Origin: an uncultured Planctomycetaceae bacterium
Lineage (GTDB): Bacteria; Planctomycetota; Planctomycetia; Pirellulales; Pirellulaceae
Assembly: GCA_937967665.1 (NCBI GenBank)
Contig: CALBSZ010000782.1
Span: 1-16,221 of the forward strand
DNA length: 16,221 nucleotides
Direction: 5' to 3'
Made by a program: the position numbers and the translations under genes. Positions 7,047 through 15,700 of this stretch are shown one piece after another. Within the stretch, counting starts at the first letter, position 1, and each line of letters opens with the position of its first letter. The notes beneath the pieces were generated by a model. It was not told where the DNA came from. It saw only the letters and a list, made by a program, of their open reading frames with translations, and did no database searches.

Positions 7047-7088
7047 CGGCAACACATCACGCCGTTGCCGACCTGTCGAAACATCGAC
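7047..7088 (+). repeat. Two consecutive inverted repeats in the leader of the cyclase gene
   Basis: CGGCAAC (7047-7053) pairs with GTTGCCG (7064-7070) across a 10-nt loop, and GTCGA (7075-7079) pairs with TCGAC (7084-7088) across a 4-nt loop. The second hairpin ends 6 nt before the GGAG ribosome binding site at 7095-7098. They may be operator or leader structures for the gene at 7105; short dyads of this kind also arise by chance in GC-rich DNA. Confidence 0.25.
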
Positions 7089-7104
7089 CGTATCGGAGTA
7101 GTGC

Positions 7105-8289
7105 ATGACGAATCGTGGCAGCCATTATTCTCTGGATGTACCCTTTGCCGTCCCCTTTGTGCACCGGTTGCGGTTCACACACGACGTGTTTGGTAAGGAC
7201 CAGCAGGTGCTCGCGGACGTCCTCGAACCGACGGCGGATCAGCCGGCGCGCGTCCAATTCTGGATGGACGCGAACTTGGGCGAGTCGCAACCACAGCTGC
7301 GGCACCGCATTCGCGCATTTGCGGACAACCACGCTCAGATTCAACGCATCGGAAACATCCAAGTGGTGCCCGGCGGCGAAGAGATCAAGAACGACATTCA
7401 TATCCTCGAGCGAATGCTGAAGGTCTTCAACGTTGCGAACCTCGACCGCCGCAGCTACGTCGTGGTCATCGGCGGGGGCGCCGTGCTGGATTGCGTTGGC
7501 TTTGCCGCCGCCATTGCTCATCGAGGCCTGCGGCTGGTACGACTGCCAACGACGACGCTGGGACAGGGAGATTCCGGCATCGGTGTCAAGAACGGCGTCA
7601 ACCTGTTTCAAAAGAAGAACTGGCTCGGCGCCTTCGCTTCTCCGTGGGCCGTGATCAATGACGCGACGCTGCTGGAAACGCTCAGCGACCGCGACTACAT
7701 CTGCGGGTTCTCCGAAGCCGTCAAAGTGTTCTTGTTGAAGAATCGTTCCGCATTTGAAAACCTCGCCGCGGTCGCTTCACGCATCCGGCAGCGCGATGCC
7801 CGCGCCGCGATGCCCGTGATCCGGCAGTCGGCCGAGTTCCATTTGCGTCACATCACGGAAGGGGGCGATCCGTTTGAGATGGACGAGGCCCGACCGCTCG
7901 ATTTCGGTCACTGGTCCGCGCACAAACTGGAGTCGATGACGGACTTCGAGTTGCGTCACGGGGAGGCCGTCGCGATCGGAGTCGCCATCGACACGGTTTA
8001 TTCTTCCCTGAAACTGGGTTTACCATGGGAAGATTCAACGAAGGTTCTTCAATGCTTAACAGACCTCGGCTTCAATCTTTACCATCCGGCGCTGCATGAT
8101 CGCGAGAACCTCTTTCGCGGACTGGAAGAATTCCGACAGCATTTGGGCGGGCGATTGACCTTGACCATGGTTCCCGAAGTCGGCAGCGCGGAGGACATTC
8201 ACGAAGTTGACGATGCCGCCATGCACGCCGCCATCGAACGGGTATGCGATTTCGCGCAGTCGTCGGAATCCGTATCACCAACGCCGTAG
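7105..8289 (+). CDS. eboD: 3-dehydroquinate synthase family cyclase, EboD type
   Basis: The 394-residue protein belongs to the sugar phosphate cyclases, which turn a ketose phosphate into a carbocycle using NAD and a divalent metal. Visible are the NAD region VVVIGGGAVLDCVGFAA (119-135), RLPTTTLGQGDSGIGVKNGVN (a block at 146-166), the KKN active-site segment (170-172), and metal ligands E204 (GFSEAVKV), H269 (DFGHWSAHKLE) and H285 (LRHGEAVAIG). The FGHWSAHKLE form, and the N-terminal PVHF-like region (VPFVHRLRFTHDVF), match my memory of EboD from the eboABCDEF cluster rather than housekeeping AroB. No other ebo gene is in the window, so its role here is open; it could be an AroB-like enzyme acting on a different substrate. 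The start has GGAG (7095-7098) 6 nt upstream. Confidence 0.85.
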   Translation: MTNRGSHYSLDVPFAVPFVHRLRFTHDVFGKDQQVLADVLEPTADQPARVQFWMDANLGESQPQLRHRIRAFADNHAQIQRIGNIQVVPGGEEIKNDIHILERMLKVFNVANLDRRSYVVVIGGGAVLDCVGFAAAIAHRGLRLVRLPTTTLGQGDSGIGVKNGVNLFQKKNWLGAFASPWAVINDATLLETLSDRDYICGFSEAVKVFLLKNRSAFENLAAVASRIRQRDARAAMPVIRQSAEFHLRHITEGGDPFEMDEARPLDFGHWSAHKLESMTDFELRHGEAVAIGVAIDTVYSSLKLGLPWEDSTKVLQCLTDLGFNLYHPALHDRENLFRGLEEFRQHLGGRLTLTMVPEVGSAEDIHEVDDAAMHAAIERVCDFAQSSESVSPTP

Positions 8290-8346
8290 TGGCGAGTGAA
8301 ACTCACGCTCCGTCGTGATGATTCAAGGGAACGGTGCGTTAGTCAC

Positions 8347-9102
8347 ATGATTACGGTGGACGGCTTAACGAAGCATTTTGCGACCGCAAACGGTCGTGTC
8401 GTCGCCGTCGATTCGCTTTCGTTTCAAGTGCATTCCGGGGAGGTTTACGGACTTCTGGGCCCTAACGGCGCCGGCAAGACAACCACCTTGCGCATGATTC
8501 TCGGATTGCTGCCGCCCACCGCCGGGTATGCCGAACTGAACGGTCAGCGAACTTCCGGAAACGCCGATGACGTGAAACGTCAGATCGGTTTCGTCTCCGC
8601 CGAATCCGGCGTGTATCAGTGGCTGACGGCGCGCGAGATGTTGCTGTACTTCGCGGATGCGTACGGCACCCCCGCGGAAGTCGCCGCGTCGCGAATCGAA
8701 CAACTGGCCGACCTGCTGGTTTTTCGCGAATATTTGGATCGGCGTTGCACGAACCTGAGCACCGGTCAAAAACAGCGTCTGATTCTGGCTCGCGGACTGG
8801 TGCACGATCCCCAAGTCATGTTGCTCGACGAACCAACACGGGGACTGGATATCGTGGGCAGCCAGGTCGTGTTCGACTATGTCCAGCATTTGCGGGAACA
8901 GCAGAAGGCCGTCATCATCAGCACGCATCGACTGGATGAAGCGCAGCGGGTGTGCGACCGCTTCGGCCTCATGTACCGCGGCCGTTTGATTCACGAAGGA
9001 ACGCTGGCGCAGCTGCAAGCCGCCACGGGCCAGCCCACGCTGGTCGACATGTTTCTGCAATTCGTTGAGATCCCGTCACGCATTGAGGAGTTGGCGCCTT
9101 GA
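8347..9102 (+). CDS. ABC transporter ATP-binding protein, NatA type
   Basis: This 251-residue ATPase subunit has Walker A GPNGAGKTT (38-46), Q-loop region near 85-92 (VSAESGVYQW, with a Glu where many family members have Gln), signature LSTGQKQR (137-144), Walker B VMLLDEPTRGLD (157-168) and switch H194 (ISTHRLDEA). It most resembles NatA of the Na+ efflux system and other ABC-2 exporters. The start at 8347 (MITVDGLTKHF) fits the normal N-terminus of the family; an in-frame GTG at 8296 would add 17 residues. It lies 57 bp after the cyclase gene. Its stop TGA overlaps the TTG start of the permease gene, so the two products are made together and should form one transporter. Confidence 0.9.
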   Translation: MITVDGLTKHFATANGRVVAVDSLSFQVHSGEVYGLLGPNGAGKTTTLRMILGLLPPTAGYAELNGQRTSGNADDVKRQIGFVSAESGVYQWLTAREMLLYFADAYGTPAEVAASRIEQLADLLVFREYLDRRCTNLSTGQKQRLILARGLVHDPQVMLLDEPTRGLDIVGSQVVFDYVQHLREQQKAVIISTHRLDEAQRVCDRFGLMYRGRLIHEGTLAQLQAATGQPTLVDMFLQFVEIPSRIEELAP

Positions 9103-11219
9103 GTCAGGGCGACGCAACCGGAGGTGTCCGGAAGAAGCAGCGTGGTTTGGCCTGGCAATGGCGACTGACTCGTAAGGAACTGCGCGAAATCCTGCGTGAC
9201 CGGCGCACGATCATGACGCTGGTACTGATGCCCATCCTCCTGTACCCGCTGTTATCGGTAGCCTTGCAGCGTTTTCTGTTGACCGGCTTGACGCGTGCGC
9301 AAGATGTGACTTACTTCATCGGTACCGAGAGCGACGCCGACTCGACCATGCTCAATTGGTACTTGCATCGCGGAGACGAAGAACTGCGTCAACCGGCCGC
9401 CACGCCGCTTTCGTCTCTGCAGATTCGCATCATGGACGCACGCTCGCTGGAATACGGCGTGACCGAAATGATGATTGACGTGGGCGTGCGGTTCAATTCG
9501 CCCCCGCGTCCCCCGCAGCCGTTGGATTGTACTTTAGTCTATCGAAACAGTTCGGCGATCAGCGAAACGGGATTAAAGGCCGTGCAGGAGCGTGTCGAGG
9601 CTTACAATGATTCGCGCCTGGCATTGCAATTGAAGGCGGCCGGTATCGACGCCCCTCGGCCACTCATGACCAAGAGCGTTGGGGCGGGCAAAGCGGACAT
9701 GGTTTCGCTGGCGTCATTGATCCCGCTGGTGCTGGTGCTGATGACGATCACGGGAGCGGTCTATCCGGCAATCGATCTCACCGCGGGAGAGCGGGAACGC
9801 GGGACAATGGAAGCACTGATGGCGTCGCCTATTCCGAAGCTATCGCTCCTGCTGGCGAAATACATTGCCGTCGTTTGCGTTGCGATGCTGACGGCAACTG
9901 TGAATCTGGCGGCCATGTCCGTGACGCTCTGGGGAGTCGGACTGGCCGACGCGCTGTTTGGCCAGCATGCGCTGTCCCTCTTGACCATCGTCCAGGTATT
10001 CCTGCTGCTGACGCTGCTATCCACCTTCTTCGCCGGCGTTCTGCTCGCTATTACGAGTCAAGCGAGGAGTTTCAAGGAGGCGCAGGCCTACCTGATTCCG
10101 CTCATGCTGCTGGCACTCACACCCGGCGTGGTCAGCCTGATGCCAGGCATCGAATTGCAGGGGATGATGACGCTGGCCCCGCTCATCAACGTTGTCCTGC
10201 TGTCGAGGAACATCCTGCAGGGCGAGGCGGAACTCTTGCCTGCGCTGCTGGTCGTGGTCTCAACCACCTGCTACTCGGCACTCGCCCTGCGGTTCGCGGC
10301 ACGCAGCTTTGGAAAGGATGCCATGAGCTACGGGTCGCAGGCCGACTGGCGGCAATTGCTCCGCCGGCCGCTGGACGCGCACGACTATCCGTCGCTGAAC
10401 GAAACCTTCGCCTGCTTCGCAATCATTCTGCCACTCTACTTTGTGCTGGCCAGCGCCCTGACGCAGTTCGGCGGTTTGGATCTGCAGTCACGGATTACCT
10501 CGGCCGCCGCGGTGACCCTGGTTTTGTTCGGAGTTGTTCCGCTGGTGGTGAGTCGCGTGCGGCGGATTCGCGTGGCGACGACGTTCCGAGTCCATGGGGC
10601 ACCGCTACTCAGTTTCGTCTCGGCCGTCTTGCTGGGTTTGGTCACGTGGCCGCTGGCCCATCAACTGTTGGCCTGGGGCGCGAAGTTCGGGGTGGGAGGA
10701 ATCACCGTGGATCGGCTGAGCGCCGTCAAGGAGTACATGGAAACCCTGCGCACGATCTCGCCGACCGTCATCTTACTCTGCCTGGCCGTCATGCCGGCGC
10801 TGTGCGAAGAATTCTTTTTTCGTGGTTTCCTGTTCACGGCACTCCGCCGATCAACGACAGCACGTGGCGTTGTCGTCCTGTCAGCGCTGCTTTTCGGCGC
10901 CTTTCATACGTTTTCCGGCAACGTACTCACCCCGGAAAGGTTCTTGCCCAGTACGTTCCTCGGACTCGTCTTGGGTTGGGTTTGCTGGCGTACGGGCAGT
11001 ATTCTTCCAGGAATTCTCCTGCATGCCGTCCATAACGGCTTACTATTGATGGCCGGATTCTATATGAATGAACTGCAAGCCAGGTTCCCGTTCCTGGGAA
11101 TCGAGTCCACGGACAGCCTGGACTTGCCCGTTTCATGGTGGTTGGCATCGATCGTCGGTGTTTCGCTGGGAACAGGTCTGTTGGCCGTCAGCACGCGCAA
11201 AGCCGCTCGCCAGCCCTAG
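9099..11219 (+). CDS. ABC-2 permease (NatB-like) fused to a CPBP intramembrane protease
   Basis: The 706-residue protein joins two membrane modules. Residues 1 to about 410 are an ABC-2/NatB-like permease: a first helix at about 38-58, a long extracytoplasmic segment (60-200), the conserved GERERGTMEAL (230-240), and five or so further helices. Residues about 430-700 are a CPBP (Abi/CAAX-protease-like) domain with the three catalytic blocks: E570/E571-x3-R575 (CEEFFFRG), H603 (FGAFHTF) and H642-x3-N646 (HAVHN). All catalytic residues are present, so protease activity is plausible. The start is a TTG overlapping the TGA of the ATPase gene (9099-9102), with GAGGAG (9085-9090) 8 nt upstream. This fusion is known in planctomycetes; the transported substrate and the protease target are unknown. 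Confidence 0.9.
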   Translation: MSQGDATGGVRKKQRGLAWQWRLTRKELREILRDRRTIMTLVLMPILLYPLLSVALQRFLLTGLTRAQDVTYFIGTESDADSTMLNWYLHRGDEELRQPAATPLSSLQIRIMDARSLEYGVTEMMIDVGVRFNSPPRPPQPLDCTLVYRNSSAISETGLKAVQERVEAYNDSRLALQLKAAGIDAPRPLMTKSVGAGKADMVSLASLIPLVLVLMTITGAVYPAIDLTAGERERGTMEALMASPIPKLSLLLAKYIAVVCVAMLTATVNLAAMSVTLWGVGLADALFGQHALSLLTIVQVFLLLTLLSTFFAGVLLAITSQARSFKEAQAYLIPLMLLALTPGVVSLMPGIELQGMMTLAPLINVVLLSRNILQGEAELLPALLVVVSTTCYSALALRFAARSFGKDAMSYGSQADWRQLLRRPLDAHDYPSLNETFACFAIILPLYFVLASALTQFGGLDLQSRITSAAAVTLVLFGVVPLVVSRVRRIRVATTFRVHGAPLLSFVSAVLLGLVTWPLAHQLLAWGAKFGVGGITVDRLSAVKEYMETLRTISPTVILLCLAVMPALCEEFFFRGFLFTALRRSTTARGVVVLSALLFGAFHTFSGNVLTPERFLPSTFLGLVLGWVCWRTGSILPGILLHAVHNGLLLMAGFYMNELQARFPFLGIESTDSLDLPVSWWLASIVGVSLGTGLLAVSTRKAARQP

Positions 11220-11301
11220 CCCGGATACCGGCCCCGCGGCGTACGCAAGCGAGTCGCTCCACCTCCGTCATCCGACATTCATCCAAAGTGCCCTCAACAT
11301 C

Positions 11302-12324
11302 ATGTACCGTCGCCGTCACCCCAACTGGCCTGTGCGGTTCATCCTGCTGACGACGATCCTGGTCGTTGCGGCCTATCTCGTCGCGCCGCTCGTATTTCGC
11401 GACTCCGCCCGCCCGTTGCGGGATTATGAAATCATCGAAGCACTTACGTCGCGAGGCATGACTGCGGTATTGGTGCTGTGGCTGTTCGCCCTCGGCGCGA
11501 CGATCGGTAGTTTTCTCAATGTCGTCGTGTATCGCATGCCGGCCGGTGAGACGTTGATTTGGAAACCGTCCCGATGTCCGTATTGCCGAGTGCAGATTCA
11601 GGCGCGGGACAACGTCCCCGTGTTGGGGTGGCTAATGCTACGCGGGCGCTGCCGCGTTTGCCGTCTGCCCATCTCGCCGCGCTATCCGCTGGTCGAATTT
11701 GTCATGGGCTCGACGGTCTTGTCACTCGCCACGGCGGAGTTGCTGCTGGGCGGAGTCAACCTGCCGAACCATGTGAATATCGTTCCGATACTGGATCAAC
11801 TCCGCACGTCGATTGCCTGGCCGGTGGTCGCCCTGTTTGGCTACCACGTGTTCTTGTTGTCCACGTTACTCGTCGCGGGCTTGATCACGTTTGATGGCCA
11901 GCGCGTCCCCCGCCGGCTCGTCGTCTTCACCGTTGCCTGCGTGTTGGCGGCACCCTTGCTTTGGCCCGCCATCGATCCGGTTTACAGCCATTCCATCGAA
12001 CGTCTGCGCTGGACGGTCGCCATGCTGCGCAACGCCAGCATCGGAGGCGCGGCCGGGATTGCCCTAGGTTGGTTCTTCGCCAAGGCCTTATCGTTTTCCA
12101 CAACGGTCAGCACCAGTCGTGCGTCGGTCTTCCTGTTCGGGATCGTCGGCCTGACTTTGCATCTGCCTGGTTTGCTGGCGACGACGATATGGGCGTTTCT
12201 GGTCGCGACCCTGCTGCTCATTACCGCATTCTTGAATCGGCGTCTGGCGACACTTCCCTATCTTTCGGCGTTTGTCGCCTGCCTGCTGTTCCTGCTCACC
12301 TGGCGCTGGATGCCCGGTCCCTGA
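11302..12324 (+). CDS. Prepilin-peptidase-like (A24) membrane protein lacking the usual catalytic aspartates
   Basis: The 340-residue protein has an N-terminal helix (11-31), a GATIGSFLNVVVYRMP block (65-80) and the cytosolic DiS_P_DiS domain with four cysteines C92/C95 and C117/C120 (RCPYC, RCRVC), followed by PISPRYPLVEF. This is the hallmark N-terminal half of type IV prepilin peptidase/N-methyltransferases such as PilD. The A24 half is odd. The first catalytic Asp position (seven residues before Pro203) is T196, with D198 nearby in LITFDGQRVP. The GxGD motif with the second Asp is not found; the matching stretch reads VSTSRASVF (269-277). Cleavage of prepilins by the standard mechanism is therefore doubtful. 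The start at ATG 11302 has no clear ribosome binding site; the frame is open upstream but overlaps the previous gene. The gene lies 82 bp after the transporter. Confidence 0.8.
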   Translation: MYRRRHPNWPVRFILLTTILVVAAYLVAPLVFRDSARPLRDYEIIEALTSRGMTAVLVLWLFALGATIGSFLNVVVYRMPAGETLIWKPSRCPYCRVQIQARDNVPVLGWLMLRGRCRVCRLPISPRYPLVEFVMGSTVLSLATAELLLGGVNLPNHVNIVPILDQLRTSIAWPVVALFGYHVFLLSTLLVAGLITFDGQRVPRRLVVFTVACVLAAPLLWPAIDPVYSHSIERLRWTVAMLRNASIGGAAGIALGWFFAKALSFSTTVSTSRASVFLFGIVGLTLHLPGLLATTIWAFLVATLLLITAFLNRRLATLPYLSAFVACLLFLLTWRWMPGP

Positions 12325-12719
12325 AGGCGGTACCGCGCGGCTGCAATGGAGAGGTCGTGGTACAATGGAACTCGACGTGGCCGAGCCCCTTAATCGTCCC
12401 GTGCCAGACAGCAGGCGTTTCCCACTTCTCAGCTGTTTGGAAAGGTGCTCTTACCACCATCGTCAACGTCGTCACAACCGGACAAAGCCGCGGAACTTTT
12501 GGCAGGCATGGACGTCTAAATACAAATTCGGCAATATTTTATGTTCACGTTTGTTGACATTTCTGGAAATATCAAGCGGCGGCAATTATGCTAAAGGCTG
12601 GGTTTGCTCGACTTCACTCTCGCCGTTCCCCCACCTGCGAGTCGGGACCGAACCGGCCCGCACACTTCCCTTTTCTCCTTCCTCATCGTTTGTCATTTCC
12701 AGTATAGGAACCGACCAGA
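12325..12719. other. 395-bp stretch without a gene, upstream of the giant protease
   Basis: No open frame here shows a protein pattern. GCGGTACCGC, a perfect 10-bp palindrome, lies at 12327-12336 just after the prepilin-peptidase stop. The part 12500-12600 is clearly more AT-rich than its flanks and holds the best promoter candidates; the rest is the leader of the protease gene. Confidence 0.5.
12499..12592 (+). promoter_or_regulatory. Candidate promoter region of the secreted protease gene
   Basis: Two sigma-70-like pairs lie in an AT-rich patch: TTGGCA (12499-12504), 16 nt, TACAAA (12521-12526); and TGGAAA (12564-12569), 17 nt, TATGCT (12587-12592). A perfect TTGACA at 12554-12559 has no -10 box at suitable distance. 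Either pair would give a leader of more than 100 nt. Confidence 0.3.
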
Positions 12720-15700
12720 ATGTGGCATCGTCATTCAACACGGTCGTCAAAGAGACATCACAGCCGCTCGGCTAGCGCCCGTCGCCAATTCGTGGAAACT
12801 CTGGAGTCGCGTGAACTGCTTGCGATCCTGACCGACACCCCCGGCGCGACACCCCCGGCGCAGCCGTCCACGGTTGGTCCGGTGGTTGCCGGTACCCAAA
12901 CATCGGGTTCTCATTTCATTTCCATGGCGGAAGCCCAGCAGCGGGAACTGGAGGCAGCGTTCCGACAGGCGTCGAACTTGCAGCAGTATACCGATGCCGA
13001 GCTCAATCGCGTGAATTCGTGGGTGGTCCAACTACGTGCCGGTGCCAATTCTACGGCGGTCGCGCAGCGCGTGAACGCGGCATCGTTTCTGCCAACCAAT
13101 GTGATTCGTGATACATACGTTTATACGCCGAGCGCGATGACAACGCAGTCGATCATTTCGACCTTGCGAAGCGACGTGGACGTCCGCTACTTCTACCCGC
13201 TCGTCGAGCTCGAAAAGGACACCAGGCTGATTCCCAACGATCCGCTCTTCCCGGACCAGTGGCACCTGCAGAATACCGGGCAAACGGGAGGCACCGTCGG
13301 TGCCGACGCCAATCTGGTTCCCGCCTGGGACATGGCCACGGGGAACGGGTCTGTGATCGCGGTCGTGGATGACGGCTTCCAGCACACTCATCCCGATCTG
13401 GCTCCGAACTACGATGCGACACTCAGTATTGACATTGTGGATAACGACGCGGATCCAGCACCGTTACTCAATCCGTGCTTCCTGGTCGCCTTGGCCGATT
13501 GCCACGGTACTTCGGTTGGCGGCGTGGCCGCCGCGGCGGGCAAAAACATGCTAGGCGTAACGGGAGCTGGATTTGACGACAGCTTGGCCCGCATTCGGTT
13601 GCTGGGCGCGAATCAACCCGACACGACGGAAGCGACCGCCTTGTCGCATATGAATCAGGCGATCGATATCTATAACAACAGTTGGGGACCGCCGGACGAT
13701 GGCGACGTCTATCCGCTCGGTCCCCTGCCCCTGGCGGCGATGCAAAACGGCGTGACTTCGGGGCGCAACGGTTTAGGTAACATCTACACCTGGGCGGGTG
13801 GAAACGGACGTGGTTCGGACGACTACTCGTCCGTGGACGGTTATGCCAGTTCGCGATATACGCTGGCGGTCGGAGCGACCGATCACAACGGGCGTCAAGC
13901 GATGTATAGCGAATCGGGACCGGCGCTGCTGGTTTCGGCGCCTTCTAACCTTGGCGCGGCCACAAACGACATCGGCATCACAACCACCGACCTGCTTGGC
14001 GACGACGGCTACAACGCCGCGACGCCACTCGACCCGTTTGATGAGGACACGCTGGCCGATCCCGACTATACGTCAACGTTCGGTGGTACGTCGTCGGCCA
14101 CCCCGCTGGTTTCCGGCGTGATCGCGTTGATGCTCGAAGCAAATCCCAACCTGTCCTATCGCGATATCGAACACATCCTGGTGCAAACGGCCGCCGATAC
14201 GAATCCCGCCGATCCGGATTGGGTGACGAATGACGCGGGCCATACGGTCAATCACAAGTTCGGCCATGGAGTCATCGACGCGGAAGCCGCGGTTGCGCTG
14301 GCCAGTACTTTCCAAAGCGTTGGCCCCGAGTTGGCGCTGATGGGAGGTACCGCCACGGTTGGGCAGACAATCCCTGACTTGAACGTCAACGGGCTCACTT
14401 CCACCATTTCCGTGACAGAGAACTTGAATATTGAGTGGGTTGAAGTGGAATTCGACAGCACGCACACCGCGTCGCAAGATTTGCAGGTGGTCCTGACTGC
14501 GCCCAGCGGCACTGAATCGGTTCTGGTCGAGCAGCGAGGCCTGTTTTTCCGCGCCGCGGATTACGACGATTATCTGTTCACCTCGGCGCGGCATTGGGAC
14601 GAACAGGCTCAGGGCGATTGGACAATCAGCGTCACCGATCTCGCAGCGCAGGATATTGGGACGTTCGAGTCGTGGAGCATTAGCTTCTACGGAACGGCCG
14701 CTCCGCAATTGCCAACCAACGGCGGCGAAGGCGGAAATACCATTTCCGGTCTCGTCTGGAACGACACGGATCCAGACGGCGTCTATGACCCGACAGAAGA
14801 ATCAGGTGTTCCCGGGGCGTACATCTATCTGGACCTGGACAACGATTGCCGCATCGGCGTCGCGGAACCGGCTGCGATCAGCGGAGACCGCGGGCGTTAC
14901 GAGATCCCCAACATTCCGGACGGCACGTATTCGCTTCGGCAGGTGCTGTCGCCCGGATCGATACTGACCTTTCCCGCCGCTACGGGCTCGCCTTGTGACG
15001 GGCACGCCATCACCCTTCCTTCGACAGACACCTATGATTTCGGCAATGTTCTGGGACGGGATTTTGGGGACGCACCGGAACCGTACGTGACGCTGCTCGA
15101 GGACAATGGGCCTTCGCACCCGATCTTACCGGGCTTCTTTTTAGGGCCGCCAGTATCGGCTGGTGGGGCCGGCATCGATTCCGAATTGGACGGTTTTCAG
15201 ACACCGCTCGACCCGCTGGTGTCAGATGATGCAACGGGAGTGGACGACGAGGATGGCGTCGTCTTTCTGGACTCCATCGCGCCGGGGCATGCCAGCCGCG
15301 TGGCAGTCACCGTCACGACCAGTACGTTTCAAGGCGGTTACCTGCAAGGCTTTATCGACTTTGAAGGCGACGGTGATTTTACCGGACCGGGCGAACAAAT
15401 CGCCACCGACCTGTTTGTGACGGAAGGTGTCCACGAGATCACCTTCAATACACCAGCCACCGCGGTCCCGGGACTCACCCAAGCGCGTTTCCGCTTGTCG
15501 CATCAACGCGGACTCGGTAGCACCGGTCCGGCGTTGGACGGCGAAGTCGAGGATCATCGCGTCGGCATCCTCCGTGATCGGCCTCAGGCCAACGACGACA
15601 TGTTCACGGTTGAACAGAACAGTACCAATAATCAACTCGATGTGGTACCGAACGACGTTCCCAGCTTCCGCATCGATCCGATCACGGGATTCCCGGTTCC

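Noticed and set aside
9875..11035. 386-codon open frame on the plus strand in another frame
   Set aside because: It overlaps the ABC-2/CPBP gene completely, has an arginine- and proline-rich composition typical of an out-of-frame reading, and shows no domain.
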